DNA from: Bin18 sp965200355
Lineage (GTDB): Bacteria; Desulfobacterota; Binatia; Bin18
Direction: 5' to 3'
Length of the DNA stretch: 64,000 bases
NCBI GenBank assembly: GCA_965200355.1
Contig: OZ241351.1
Coordinates: 1,922,001 to 1,986,000, forward strand
The notes under the pieces: model-generated
The model's input: the letters and a program-made list of their open reading frames with translations, nothing else
Databases searched by the model: none
What the model was told of the DNA's origin: nothing
Position numbers and translations under genes: made by a program
Part shown: positions 43,869-52,806 of the stretch, piece by piece
Layout: each line of letters opens with the position of its first letter
Numbering within the stretch: position 1 is the stretch's first letter

Positions 43869-44306
43869 ATGCCCATCGCCATTCCGCAGCCCGTTCAGCG
43901 CTTCATCAATGCCCATGTGGTGGCCCGCTTGGCTACTGCCGATGCTGCCGGCCAGCCGCATGTGATTCCGTTCTGTTATGCGTTTGAGGGCCAGCAGGTC
44001 TATTTCGTGGTGGACCACAAGCCCAAGCGCCACACCGGCAAACCCCTCAAGCGCATCCGCAATATGCTGGAAAACCCGCAGGCGGCCCTCGTGATTGACG
44101 ACTATGATGACGACTGGACCCAGCTTGCCTATGTCCTCATCACCGGGACGACCGCCCTGGTGGATAATGAGGCCGAATACGACCGGATATTGGCCCGGCT
44201 GCGCGAACGCTATCCTCAGTATCGGGCCATGGACCTGACCTTTGCCCATAACGCTATGGTCCGTATCTCGCCCACCAAGGTGCACGCCTGGGGGAAAATC
44301 GAGTAG
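43869..44306 (+). CDS. PPOX-class flavin/F420-binding protein
   Basis: 145-residue split-barrel protein. VVARLATADAAGQPHVIPF, YFVVDHKPKRHTGKPLKRI, and NPQAALVIDDYDDDW match the small F420/FMN-dependent oxidoreductase group of the pyridoxamine-phosphate-oxidase fold. Translationally coupled to the MBL gene by a four-base gap. Cofactor cannot be decided from sequence alone. Confidence 0.85.
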   Translation: MPIAIPQPVQRFINAHVVARLATADAAGQPHVIPFCYAFEGQQVYFVVDHKPKRHTGKPLKRIRNMLENPQAALVIDDYDDDWTQLAYVLITGTTALVDNEAEYDRILARLRERYPQYRAMDLTFAHNAMVRISPTKVHAWGKIE

Positions 44307-44331
44307 GATTGCGCCTCGGACCGTGGCCGGC

Positions 44332-45540
44332 TTAGAGCGGCTCCAGCACCTGCTGCATGACCAATACGGCGCGTTCAATCTCTTGCGAAGAAATCACCAG
44401 CGGCGGGGCCAGACGGACCACCGTGTCTTCGTGCAGCGTCCAGCCCAAGATGAGACCCTGAGCAAAACAGCCCTGCACAAACCGTTGCGTCAGCCGCGGG
44501 CTGGCAAAGTCCAGGCCAATCAGTAGGCCGCGTCCCCGCACGGCAGTACACTTGCCGGTCTTGACCAGGGTCTCCAGCCCGTGACAGAACTCTGCGCCTT
44601 TGTCCTGGGCCCGCTGGACGAGGCGGTCCTGAAGCACAATGTCGAGGGCGGCCAGGCCCGCGGCGCAACACACCGGATGCCCGCCAAACGTCGTGACATG
44701 GGCCAGGGCCGGGTCGTGCGACAGGGTGGTCATTATCTGCGGGGTGCTGATAAAGGCTCCGAGGGGCATTCCGCCGCCCAGGGCTTTGGCAAGCACCAGG
44801 ATGTCGGGTGTCACCTGCCAGTGCTCGCCGGCGAACAGCTTGCCGGTCCGCCCCAAGCCGGTAATCACCTCATCAAAAATAAGCAGGGCCCCGACCTCGG
44901 AACAGCGCTGTCGGAGCGCTGGCAGATAGGCGTCATCCGGGATACGGACGCCACCTTCGCCCTGAATAGGCTCGATAATGACCGCGGCAACGGTCTCGTC
45001 GATGGTATGCAAGGCCGAGCGGTCGTTAAAGGGCAGAAAAGTCGTGGTTGGCAGCAGGGGTTCAAACGGGTCGCGATAGACCGGATTGCCTCCGACGGAC
45101 ACGGACCCAAACGTGTCGCCGTGAAAGCTGCCGACAAAACTGACAAAACCGGAGCGACCGGTATATTTCCGGGCGGTTTTGAGCGCGCCCTCAACCGCCT
45201 CCGTCCCACTATTGGTGAAATAGGTCACCGATAGCGCGCCGGGAGTCAGTTCGGCCAGTCGCCGCGCCAAATCCACCTGGGGCTGCTGAATATATTCCCC
45301 GTAGACCATGGCGTGCAGGTAATGCTCAGCCTGGGTCTGAACGGCCCGGACCACCGCCGGATGGGTATGGCCGATACCGGTCACGCCAATACCGGACAAT
45401 AAGTCAAGATATTCCCTTCCGCTGGTATCGACCACCACACAGCCGTGGGACCGCGCAACTTCCACGCCCATGGGGGCCGGCGAGGTTTGGCTCACATAGC
45501 GCAGAAAATCGTCCCGAAGAGCAGCCATAGTCGGCAGCAT
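44332..45540 (-). CDS. Class III aminotransferase
   Basis: 402 residues from MLPTMAALRDD at 45540 (an alternative ATG is at 45527; neither has a strong ribosome site). YFTNSGTEAVEGALKTARKY, FVGSFHGDTFGSVS, and IFDEVITGLGRTGKLFAGEH frame the PLP pocket. The PLP Lys is in LVLAKALGGGMPLGAF. It belongs with acetylornithine, 4-aminobutyrate and similar omega-aminotransferases. Divergent from the reductase at 45644. Confidence 0.9.
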   Translation of the reverse strand: MLPTMAALRDDFLRYVSQTSPAPMGVEVARSHGCVVVDTSGREYLDLLSGIGVTGIGHTHPAVVRAVQTQAEHYLHAMVYGEYIQQPQVDLARRLAELTPGALSVTYFTNSGTEAVEGALKTARKYTGRSGFVSFVGSFHGDTFGSVSVGGNPVYRDPFEPLLPTTTFLPFNDRSALHTIDETVAAVIIEPIQGEGGVRIPDDAYLPALRQRCSEVGALLIFDEVITGLGRTGKLFAGEHWQVTPDILVLAKALGGGMPLGAFISTPQIMTTLSHDPALAHVTTFGGHPVCCAAGLAALDIVLQDRLVQRAQDKGAEFCHGLETLVKTGKCTAVRGRGLLIGLDFASPRLTQRFVQGCFAQGLILGWTLHEDTVVRLAPPLVISSQEIERAVLVMQQVLEPL

Positions 45541-45643
45541 ACGTGAGGGAAGTAGTCTCAGCAAGAAATGGCTCTTGACCCCGACCGACAAATTGCTAGC
45601 GTGCGCCCTGGACAGGCAAGGCGGGCAAGGAGAGGAGAGAAGC

Positions 45644-46735
45644 ATGGCCAAGAAGAAAGTCTTAGTTGCGGGTGCCTCCGGTCTGGTCGGGTTTGCCGCG
45701 GTGCGTCATTTTGCCAGCCTGGACGAATGGGATGTTGTGGGCGTGTCCCGTCGTATTTCTGACGGCCTTGCCGGCGCTACGCTCCTGTCGGTTGACCTGC
45801 AAGACCAGGCCCGTTGCCGCGCCGTCTTCAGCCAGATGCACGATGTGACGCATGTGGTCTATACTGCGCTGTACGAAAAGCCCGGTGTCGTCCAGGGCTG
45901 GCGTGAGCGGGACCAGATGGAAACCAATCTGCGGATGCTGAAAAATTTGTTTGAACCGCTCCAGGCCGTGGCAACCCGGCTCCAACATGTGTCGCTCTTG
46001 CAGGGCACCAAAGCCTACGGCGCGCATATTGAGCCATTTCCCGCGCCGGCGCGCGAACGCTGGCCGCGTCATCAGCACGAGAATTTTTATTTTCTGCAAG
46101 AAGACTATGTGCGCGAACAGCAGCGGGGAAAAGGCTGGCACTGGTCAATCTTCCGGCCCCAGCTCATTTTTGGTGAAGCGCTCAAGGGTAATCTGAACGT
46201 GCTGCCCGCCATTTGCGTATACGCCGCACTCCGCAAAGAAGCCGGTCTGCCGCTCTCGTTTCCCGGCGGTCCGGCCTACGTCTTTGAAGCGGTGGACGCC
46301 GACCTGCTGGCGCGCTCCTTAGCCTGGGCTGCGACGAGTCCGAAGGCGCGCAACGAGACGTTTAACAGCACCAATGGGGATGTGTTTGTGTGGCAGAACG
46401 TCTGGCCGACGATTGCGGCGGCCCTGGGCATGGAAGTCGGGCCGCCCGAGCCGCTGTGTCTCACGCAGGAGATGCCCAAACGCGATGCTGAATGGGCCGC
46501 GATTGTTGACAAGTATCAGCTCCAGGCTCCGCGAAAAATGCTGGACTTTGTGGGCGGCTCGTTCGAGCTGACCGACCTGTCTTTTGCCTACGGTGCCTCA
46601 GAGCCACCCCCGCCCATCGTGGTCAGTACGATTAAAATCAGGCAGGCCGGTTTTCACGAGTGTCTGGACACAGAGGATATGTTTCGGAACCTGATTAAAC
46701 GCTACCAGGACTTAGGCTGGATACCGCCGGTGTAG
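45644..46735 (+). CDS. PRISE-type (progesterone 5-beta-reductase/iridoid synthase-like) SDR
   Basis: 363 residues after an AGGAGAGGAGA site. KKVLVAGASGLVGFAAVRHF opens the Rossmann fold. The PRISE fingerprint NFYFLQEDYVREQQ stands where the catalytic Tyr normally lies, with HVSLLQGTKAYGAHIEP before it and FRPQLIFGEA after. Plant members reduce activated C=C bonds; bacterial ones reduce enones. Natural substrate is unknown. Confidence 0.82.
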   Translation: MAKKKVLVAGASGLVGFAAVRHFASLDEWDVVGVSRRISDGLAGATLLSVDLQDQARCRAVFSQMHDVTHVVYTALYEKPGVVQGWRERDQMETNLRMLKNLFEPLQAVATRLQHVSLLQGTKAYGAHIEPFPAPARERWPRHQHENFYFLQEDYVREQQRGKGWHWSIFRPQLIFGEALKGNLNVLPAICVYAALRKEAGLPLSFPGGPAYVFEAVDADLLARSLAWAATSPKARNETFNSTNGDVFVWQNVWPTIAAALGMEVGPPEPLCLTQEMPKRDAEWAAIVDKYQLQAPRKMLDFVGGSFELTDLSFAYGASEPPPPIVVSTIKIRQAGFHECLDTEDMFRNLIKRYQDLGWIPPV

Positions 46736-46748
46736 GTGAGGTGGTATT

Positions 46749-46800
46749 CCGGGAGTGCCGGCTTCTAGCCCGCCAGGCGGCCAGGATGGCCGCGCTCCCA
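46749..46800. repeat. Palindromic intergenic repeat (REP-like)
   Basis: Outer arms GGGAG (46751) and CTCCC (46795), and an inner GCGGCC-AGGAT-GGCCGC (46777-46793), give nested hairpins between two convergent stops. Similar GCCGGCTTCTAGCC/GGCCAGGATGGCC strings are a known dispersed intergenic type in high-GC environmental genomes. Whether it repeats elsewhere in this genome cannot be seen. Confidence 0.55.
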
Positions 46801-46812
46801 GGGGAGAGGCGC

Positions 46813-48132
46813 TTATGCAACTCGCTGTATCTCGGTCCCTCCCTCAACCCCGACCCATCGCACCAAATCCCCAATCCTCGGCCGGCCGCCATGACGCCAA
46901 CTCAGCGGCGGATGTTGCATGGCCCCAATGGGACACACGAGGCTGACACCCAACGCGCCTAATGTCTCTGCAAGACTCGCCAGCCGTTCTGGACCTGCCG
47001 TTACTCCCACGGCTTCGAGATAGGGCCGCCACGCCTCAAGAAGCTCGCCAAGCTGGGCCAGGTGCCGTAACGGCTTGACCCGAATCGTCCGGTATAAGGG
47101 CGATTGGACGAAGGTCGGGTCAGCCTCGTACACCACGGTCCAGTCCGTTCCCTGCGGACTGGCATAAAGAATCACCTCTTTCCCGGCCAAGGCTCGCCAT
47201 TCGGTTTCGTCTCTCACCCTTCGGAGGGCGGTGCTGACTTCTGCTGGGACCGGACCGCGCGGCAGCGCGGTTTGCCAATGGGCCAAACCCGTGGCCAGGA
47301 CAGCCGCGAATTCTTTGGGAGTGACGGCGCCGCCTTCCTCAACATAGATAAGCTGGGGAGACAGACAGCCCTGCTGGTCGTATACGGCCACGTCATAGGC
47401 TGCGCTGTGAGCGATTGCTTCCACTTTAGCCAAACGCTCTTTGGCCACCAGACTGAGACTCACTTTGTGCCCGTAGCCGATGAACCGGCCGCGCGTTCGT
47501 TTGCGGATTGCCGCCAGGCTTGCATCCGAGCCGGAGGCAACGACTATGTCCGCCCGTACATACGCCAAGTCTTCAAGCGCTGGGTTGCCCCCAGGCCAGG
47601 AAACGATGTTGAGACAGGCCCCCAGGTCTGGGTCAATGTCCCGAATCGAACGGGCGAACAGGACGGGCAGGACGGGTTCTGCGGACGAGGTTTTGACCAG
47701 GGCGGCGGATTTCACCAGCAGCGAGAAGAGAACGCTGTCGAGCCCTGCTCCGGGCATATTGCCGGCCAGGACGTGCGTTATGAGCGGGGGGCCGCCGGCC
47801 CGTTTTTGTCCTGAGACAGACGGGACAAAACGGTCCAGGACTGCAAGACCGCCCAACTCATCAACACACAGCGTTTCCAGCTTGTCCGCTCGATATTCCC
47901 GAAAAATCAGGGGCAGGACGTGCCGCAGCATGGCTGGAGAGAGGCCGGTCGTTGCCGGGAGACGCCTGTCGGCTTCCTGTCGTTCTTGTGAGTCAGGGTC
48001 GAGCCAGCGTTGAACGGCCTGGTCTATGGACCCCAAAATTTCTCGGACAGGTCTATGGGCAAGACTGTGGGCTTGGTTGGCTCTGAGGGCGTCAATAGTG
48101 GCCTCGATTTCGGACGGAGAGGGGGGAGACAT
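46813..48132 (-). CDS. luxC: LuxC-like acyl-CoA/acyl-protein reductase
   Basis: 439 residues. LuxC is the fatty-acid reductase component that makes long-chain aldehyde from a thioester. NAD(P)-binding region and THVLAGNMPGAGLDSVLF are visible. The catalytic Cys is in YDQQGCLSPQLIYVEEGG (Cys256). RTRGRFIGYGHKVSLSLV precedes it. Together with the LuxE-like gene 63 bases upstream it forms the synthetase/reductase pair. LuxA, LuxB and LuxD are not adjacent. Aldehyde production for a non-bioluminescent purpose is inferred. Confidence 0.88.
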   Translation of the reverse strand: MSPPSPSEIEATIDALRANQAHSLAHRPVREILGSIDQAVQRWLDPDSQERQEADRRLPATTGLSPAMLRHVLPLIFREYRADKLETLCVDELGGLAVLDRFVPSVSGQKRAGGPPLITHVLAGNMPGAGLDSVLFSLLVKSAALVKTSSAEPVLPVLFARSIRDIDPDLGACLNIVSWPGGNPALEDLAYVRADIVVASGSDASLAAIRKRTRGRFIGYGHKVSLSLVAKERLAKVEAIAHSAAYDVAVYDQQGCLSPQLIYVEEGGAVTPKEFAAVLATGLAHWQTALPRGPVPAEVSTALRRVRDETEWRALAGKEVILYASPQGTDWTVVYEADPTFVQSPLYRTIRVKPLRHLAQLGELLEAWRPYLEAVGVTAGPERLASLAETLGALGVSLVCPIGAMQHPPLSWRHGGRPRIGDLVRWVGVEGGTEIQRVA

Positions 48133-48195
48133 GCCGGGACCCTGATTCTCGCGCTTGCGGTGCGCAGGGCGCGCCCTATGGGAGAAGATGTTCTT

Positions 48196-49281
48196 TCACT
48201 GGACAGATAAAAACTCGTCCAGGACCAGCGCGCAGCCGCGGGCTTCCGCGCCTGGGGTGCGGCCGATAATCTCAAACCCGTCGCCCGTCAGATAGCCCAC
48301 GTCATCGGTCTGAATCGCCAGGACCGAGCCGCAGTTCGCCAGGTCAAAGTGACGCAGGAGGCCGGGCTCGCCCGCCGGCACTGCTTCCAGCGTTTCGGGA
48401 TGGACGACCAGCGTGCGCGTCCAGGCCGGGCCGATTTTATACCGTGGCTCGTTGCTCTTCCGAAAGCGGTTATACAAAACGTGGTCGTAAAACTGCGAGG
48501 CCATCTCGGTCATGCCATATTCATTGACGCAGTAATAGCCGGCGACCTTGAGATATTTCCAGCACGACTGCAAATAGCCCTTGCGCGACAGCGGCCGGCC
48601 TTTGCCCTTATTCCCGCCCGTATCCATAATGCGGCTGCTGGAAGGAAGGGCAAAGGTTTTCCGGTTGGCAGCGCACCAGTCGAAAAAGGAGACCAGGGCT
48701 GAGGTAATCGCCAGGACGCAGACCGGCTCGCTCGTCTCTTGGGCGTGGGTGAGAGCTGCGGCAAAGGCGTCCAGGTGAATGCCGGCCGTATCAATAAAAT
48801 ACCGGCTGTCAGGGGTTCCCCGCTCGCGCATGACCCATTCAGCCATCTGGGTCAGCGACGAGTGCGGCTGGGTCTCAGGGTCGGGAATCAGGCTCAGGAC
48901 CCGCAGTGGACGCTTCTCAGGCAGCACGCACTGCGAGAAATGGGCCAGGGCCGAGGCGTGGTATAGCCGCAGGTTGGGAACCAAGTGGCGGCCCCGCTTT
49001 TCCTGTCCCTGGGTGGTGCCACTGGTCAAAAACGTCTTCTCTGGTGGAGCGCAGGTCAGATCAAGCTCCTTGAAAGCAACGGTGGGGACGGCGGGAATGG
49101 CCTGCCAGGTCTGGACGGTGGCCGGGGTTGTGTCTCTGGCCAGACAGAAGCGTTGATACGGAAAATTCTGCTCGAATTGATGGGCAAAGACGGCCAAGGC
49201 CAGGGTGCCGAAGTCCTGGCCCTCGGGCCTGGTCATGAAATCCAGGACGCGGGTGGCGAGAGGGTCCCTTGGAGTATCCAC
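48196..49281 (-). CDS. luxE: LuxE-like acyl-protein synthetase
   Basis: 361 residues of the LuxE adenylation family. The phosphate-binding TSGTTQG is at 86-92, and the later VNEYGMTEMASQFYD and TDDVGYLTGDGFEIIGRTPG are the adenylate-forming core motifs. LuxE activates a fatty acid with ATP and passes it to LuxC. The pair reads leftward, LuxE first. A LuxE-like protein also occurs in pathways that activate free carboxylic acids, so the acid could be unusual. Confidence 0.88.
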   Translation of the reverse strand: MDTPRDPLATRVLDFMTRPEGQDFGTLALAVFAHQFEQNFPYQRFCLARDTTPATVQTWQAIPAVPTVAFKELDLTCAPPEKTFLTSGTTQGQEKRGRHLVPNLRLYHASALAHFSQCVLPEKRPLRVLSLIPDPETQPHSSLTQMAEWVMRERGTPDSRYFIDTAGIHLDAFAAALTHAQETSEPVCVLAITSALVSFFDWCAANRKTFALPSSSRIMDTGGNKGKGRPLSRKGYLQSCWKYLKVAGYYCVNEYGMTEMASQFYDHVLYNRFRKSNEPRYKIGPAWTRTLVVHPETLEAVPAGEPGLLRHFDLANCGSVLAIQTDDVGYLTGDGFEIIGRTPGAEARGCALVLDEFLSVQ

Positions 49282-49397
49282 AAGAAAAGGAGCATAAGAA
49301 ATCCCCCAAACCCTGTCAACGTAGTGGCCGATATGGGGTTGGAGCTATTCCCGAAATCGGCTAGGCTGTCCGCACTGAAGGAGCTGGGAGAACGGTC

Positions 49398-49742
49398 ATG
49401 CCATCCATTGAAGCCCTGTACGATGAAGCCTACGATTTCCTGTGCGACGGCGAGACCGACCAAGCTATCGCCAGCTATAAGGCGATTTTGGAGATCGACC
49501 CGAACCACGTCGAAGCCGTGCACGACTTGGCCCATGCCTACGCCGATAATGAACAGCTTGACGACGCCATTGTCATGGCAAAAAAGTTGACCGCGCTGAG
49601 CCCCGACGACGAGATGAGCTACACGGTCCTCTCCCGCCTGTACCAGCAGAAAGGCATGGTCCCGGAGGCAGAAGCCGTGGCGGCCAAGGCACGGATGCTC
49701 GACTGGAAACGCCAACTACAGGAGCAGAAAGAGGACCCCTAG
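49398..49742 (+). CDS. Small TPR-repeat protein
   Basis: 114 residues with about three tetratricopeptide repeats (IASYKAILEIDPNHVEAVHDL, DDAIVMAKKLTALSPDDEMSY and the last helical pair). No enzymatic part. GGAG lies before the ATG. It starts a rightward set of three genes ending with the hydrolase. Confidence 0.85.
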   Translation: MPSIEALYDEAYDFLCDGETDQAIASYKAILEIDPNHVEAVHDLAHAYADNEQLDDAIVMAKKLTALSPDDEMSYTVLSRLYQQKGMVPEAEAVAAKARMLDWKRQLQEQKEDP

Positions 49743-49766
49743 ACCAACCGGGGACCGGGTGCTGCC

Positions 49767-50039
49767 ATGCCAGAACGCAGTGATGAAGAAATGATTTTAC
49801 GGCTGATTCATCGAATCAAGCTGTTGATCGCCACCAATGATGAAATACCGATTGAGACCAAGCTGCAATCACAAGCCATGCTCAAGGAGTTTGAGAGACT
49901 TTTCACCGTCCCTCAAGACGAACAAGACCCCGATACCGTCCACCATCAGTATAACGATCTGTATATCGCCCTGAGCGAATATGCCGACCTTGAGGCCCTT
50001 CTGCTCGCCATGCGGCATTTCAGCCCGTATATCGACTAA
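49767..50039 (+). CDS. Uncharacterised small acidic helical protein
   Basis: 90 residues, no family recognised. Mostly helical and acidic (MPERSDEEMILRLIHRIKLL; YADLEALLLAMRHFSPY). It begins 25 bases after the TPR gene stop, so operon membership is likely. Confidence 0.65.
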   Translation: MPERSDEEMILRLIHRIKLLIATNDEIPIETKLQSQAMLKEFERLFTVPQDEQDPDTVHHQYNDLYIALSEYADLEALLLAMRHFSPYID

Positions 50040-50123
50040 GCGCAGGACAGGAGAGGCGCAACCCGCTGGGGTTGCCCTTGTGGGCGCGGCACAACCGAAA
50101 CAACAGACAAGGAGAACCCATCT

Positions 50124-50936
50124 ATGCCGCATATCGAATCCAATGGGATTGAGCTGTACTACGAAGAACAGGGGCAGGGCGAACCGTTGCTCCTCATTAT
50201 GGGCTTCACCGTCAGCTCGATTGGCTGGCACTGGAATGTGGACGGCTTTGCCCAGACCTTCAGGACGATTACCTTTGACAACCGTGGGGTGGGACAGAGC
50301 GAGAAGCCGGATGCGCCCTATTCCATGACGCTGTTTGCGGATGATGCGGCTGGGGTGCTGGACCATCTCGGGATTGAGCAAGCCAACGTGTTCGGCATTT
50401 CGATGGGCGGCATGATCGCCCAGGAGTTTGCCCTGCGTCATCCGCAGCGGGTCAAAAGCCTGATCCTGGGCTGCACCAACTGTGGTGGAGAGAAAACGCT
50501 GTTGCCACAAGACCCCGAAGTGCTGAACATGCTGAACAATATCGCCGACTTCGAGGTAGAACAGGCGGCCCTGGCCATGACCAAGGTCGCCGTCACCCCG
50601 TGGTTTATGCAAAAGCATATGCACACCCTGCTCGAACTCAATCAGCTCTCCAGCCGGTATCCAACGCCCAAGCACGGGATGCTGAACCAGATGGCCGCGA
50701 TTCAGGGGCATGATACGTATGAACGGCTGCCACATATCAGCGTGCCCACGCTGGTAGTGACCGGCAAAGAGGACGGCCTGGTTCCGCCGGAAAACTCCGT
50801 GACCCTGGCTCAGCGGATTCCCAACGCTGACCTGAGCATTCTGTCCAATGCCAGCCATTTGTTTAATATCGAATTAGCCCAGACCACGGTTGATGTGGTG
50901 ACGGAATTTATCCAGCGTCAACACGCCTGGCAGTAA
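50124..50936 (+). CDS. Alpha/beta hydrolase
   Basis: 270 residues. GEPLLLIMGFTVSSIGW holds the oxyanion region, RTITFDNRGVGQSEKP follows, and the nucleophile elbow GISMGGMIAQE (Ser about 96) is intact. TGKEDGLVPPENS and SNASHLFNIE provide the acid and His. Best fits the epoxide hydrolase/haloperoxidase/enol-lactonase group. An AGGAG site precedes the ATG. Confidence 0.9.
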   Translation: MPHIESNGIELYYEEQGQGEPLLLIMGFTVSSIGWHWNVDGFAQTFRTITFDNRGVGQSEKPDAPYSMTLFADDAAGVLDHLGIEQANVFGISMGGMIAQEFALRHPQRVKSLILGCTNCGGEKTLLPQDPEVLNMLNNIADFEVEQAALAMTKVAVTPWFMQKHMHTLLELNQLSSRYPTPKHGMLNQMAAIQGHDTYERLPHISVPTLVVTGKEDGLVPPENSVTLAQRIPNADLSILSNASHLFNIELAQTTVDVVTEFIQRQHAWQ

Positions 50937-50960
50937 GGGGCTCCCGGCGGCTACGCAAAA

Positions 50961-50990
50961 AGAGAGGGCGTCTGATCCGACGCCCTCTCT
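50961..50990. terminator. 12-bp perfect hairpin between convergent genes
   Basis: AGAGAGGGCGTC (50961-50972) pairs exactly with GACGCCCTCTCT (50979-50990). AAAAA is on the left and TATATT on the right, so it can stop both the hydrolase transcript and the leftward transcript of the gene at 51050. Confidence 0.85.
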
Positions 50991-51049
50991 TATATTGGTT
51001 GAGCCGAGAAGAAAACTCGCCTCAATAGCGAGTCAGGTCAGCTTGGACG

Positions 51050-51409
51050 CTATCCGCCGGCCGGCGCGACGGCGCTGGCCTTGAGGGCTTTGAGTTCGTC
51101 TGTAATCTGCTTTTTCTCGGCCTGACAGATGTCAAGCGCTTCGGCCGTGGCCCGCTCGCGGCCAATCAGCCCGTCCAGGCGTTGTTTGGCATCTTTCAGT
51201 TCGCGCACCTGCTCGTTGAGCGCCGTGTTATCGGCTCGAAGGGTATTGACGGCACCCGGCAGGATACTGGTGAGAAACCCGCTGGTCAGGTCTAAGCGCT
51301 CAAGCGCCATGCCCGATATAATCAAGGAGAGCCATAATACACCCACACCAATATAGCTCCAGGTCGCTTTTTTGAGTTCCTCCTCCGCGGATAGTTGTTG
51401 CTCTTCCAT
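51050..51409 (-). CDS. Small membrane protein with a long coiled coil
   Basis: 119 residues. One transmembrane helix (about 17-35, WSYIGVGVLWLSLIISGMAL), then a coiled coil (LNEQVRELKDAKQRLDGLIG and on). An AGGAGGAATG-type site is at the start. It is another member of the set of membrane-anchored coiled-coil proteins in this window (13417, 35296, 38321), though the sequence is different. Function unknown. Confidence 0.72.
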   Translation of the reverse strand: MEEQQLSAEEELKKATWSYIGVGVLWLSLIISGMALERLDLTSGFLTSILPGAVNTLRADNTALNEQVRELKDAKQRLDGLIGRERATAEALDICQAEKKQITDELKALKASAVAPAGG

Positions 51410-51475
51410 TCATTCCTCCTGAAAAATTTGCGACACCCTAACAGAAAAGCCGTAGTAAAAAAAGTTGGGCCAGTG

Positions 51476-52051
51476 TCAGGCCGGCTGTGGTTTCTCAGCC
51501 CGTGCGAGATACTCGGTCAGCGCGTCTGTTGTGCTGGGAAACGCCAGCTCCGACCAGGGGATATCGGCCGGAGCAAAGAACTTGACCGCCAGCGTTTCGT
51601 CTAGGGCCCGGGGCTTGCCGGCGAGCACAGTCGCCGGATACACCAGCACAATGACCGGATAGCCGGGGTAGGAATAGGCATTGAGCAGGGGCCCCACTTC
51701 CACGGTCAGGCCGGTCTCTTCCAAGGTCTCGCGGATAGCCGCGTCTTCGACCCGCTCGCCTCGGTCCAGGAAGCCACCGGGAAAGACCCATTTGCCATAG
51801 CCGGGCTCAATCCCGCGCTGGAGCAGGAGAATTTTGCCCTGGACGACCGGAATGGTACAGGCCGCGACTTTGGGGTCGTCATAGAAAATAAAGGAACAGG
51901 TCCCACAGACCCGCCGTTTGGGTTCGTTGGGCTTGAGCACCTGGCGGCTTAACGTCCCGCCACACTTCGGGCAGAATCGAAAATGCGGACCGTGGTGATG
52001 GTGATGCTCGTGCGAACCGAGCGCGTGAACGGGCGTCGGACTCTCGGCCAT
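51476..52051 (-). CDS. Nudix hydrolase with zinc ribbon and His-rich N-terminus
   Basis: 191 residues from MAESPTPVHALG at 52051. The Nudix box is GGFLDRGERVEDAAIRE then TLEETGL. A zinc ribbon precedes it (CPKCGGTL ... CGTCSFIFYDD), as in NudC-type NADH pyrophosphatases and RppH-like relatives. An HEHHHHHGPH run at residues 14-23 is unusual and likely binds metal. Cleaves nucleoside diphosphates linked to another group; the exact substrate is unknown. Confidence 0.88.
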   Translation of the reverse strand: MAESPTPVHALGSHEHHHHHGPHFRFCPKCGGTLSRQVLKPNEPKRRVCGTCSFIFYDDPKVAACTIPVVQGKILLLQRGIEPGYGKWVFPGGFLDRGERVEDAAIRETLEETGLTVEVGPLLNAYSYPGYPVIVLVYPATVLAGKPRALDETLAVKFFAPADIPWSELAFPSTTDALTEYLARAEKPQPA

Positions 52052-52179
52052 ATCGCGGTTCCTCTTGGGGCGTAAAAGCGTGCAGGTCCCCAGCGCTTTC
52101 TGATTGATGACGGGGGACATACATGCCTATCTATCATGCTGCCTTGGGTGAAAAAACCGCGCGTGGGAAGAACAGTGTC

Positions 52180-52806
52180 ATGACGACCGGGCAGACCTTG
52201 CTCTTTGCTCTCAGCCTCGGACTCGGTGCTGGCCTCACGCCTGGTCCGCTGTCCAGCCTGGTGGTCCATGAGAGCTTACGCAACGGCTGGAAGGGCGGGG
52301 CCTGTGTGGCCCTGGCTCCCCTTGTGGGCGATGTGTTGGTCGTCGGTCTCGTGCTCGCCGTGCTGCACCAACTCCCGTCTCCGAGCTTTTCGGTCCTGAG
52401 CCTCATCGGCGGCTGCTACGTGTGTTTTCTCGGAGGAGAGACCCTGCGGCTGCCGCCCTCCCCGCGGATGGGAGAGGAAGGGGCGGGGAGTGTGTGGCTG
52501 AGTTTCCGCAAGGGCTTACTGGTCAATCTGCTGAATCCGCATCCGTATCTCTTCTGGCTGACGGTTGGGGGGCCGCTCGTCACGGACCATGCGCGCCACA
52601 ACCTGTGGGTGCCCATTATGGCTTTTCTGCTTGGCTTCTATGGCTGCCTGGTTGGGGCGAAAGTCCTGATTGCCGTGCTTGTCCACGGCGGACGGGCGCG
52701 TCTGCAAGGACGGAGCTATCGGATTGCCCTCCGATTGAGCGGAGTCTCTCTCCTCCTGTTTGGGCTGCTGCTGGTCTGGGAGGGCGCGTCCGCGCTGCTC
52801 AGTTGA
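52180..52806 (+). CDS. LysE-family transporter
   Basis: 208 residues from MTTGQTLLFALSLGLGAG at 52180. LTPGPLSSLVVHESLRNGW is the LysE/RhtB signature, and NLLNPHPYLFWLTVGGPL is the fifth-helix motif. Six hydrophobic segments are present. A 14-residue insertion, LPPSPRMGEEGAGS, sits in the cytoplasmic loop and looks like a translated palindromic repeat. Likely exports an amino acid or small organic molecule. Confidence 0.85.
   Translation: MTTGQTLLFALSLGLGAGLTPGPLSSLVVHESLRNGWKGGACVALAPLVGDVLVVGLVLAVLHQLPSPSFSVLSLIGGCYVCFLGGETLRLPPSPRMGEEGAGSVWLSFRKGLLVNLLNPHPYLFWLTVGGPLVTDHARHNLWVPIMAFLLGFYGCLVGAKVLIAVLVHGGRARLQGRSYRIALRLSGVSLLLFGLLLVWEGASALLS
52449..52490 (+). repeat. Palindromic repeat inserted in frame in the LysE gene
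   Basis: CCCTCCCC, GCGGATG and GGGAGAGG in succession resemble the CCCTCTCCC/GGGAGAGGG palindrome seen intergenically at 59626-59648. It adds about 14 residues to a loop without breaking the frame. Confidence 0.55.
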
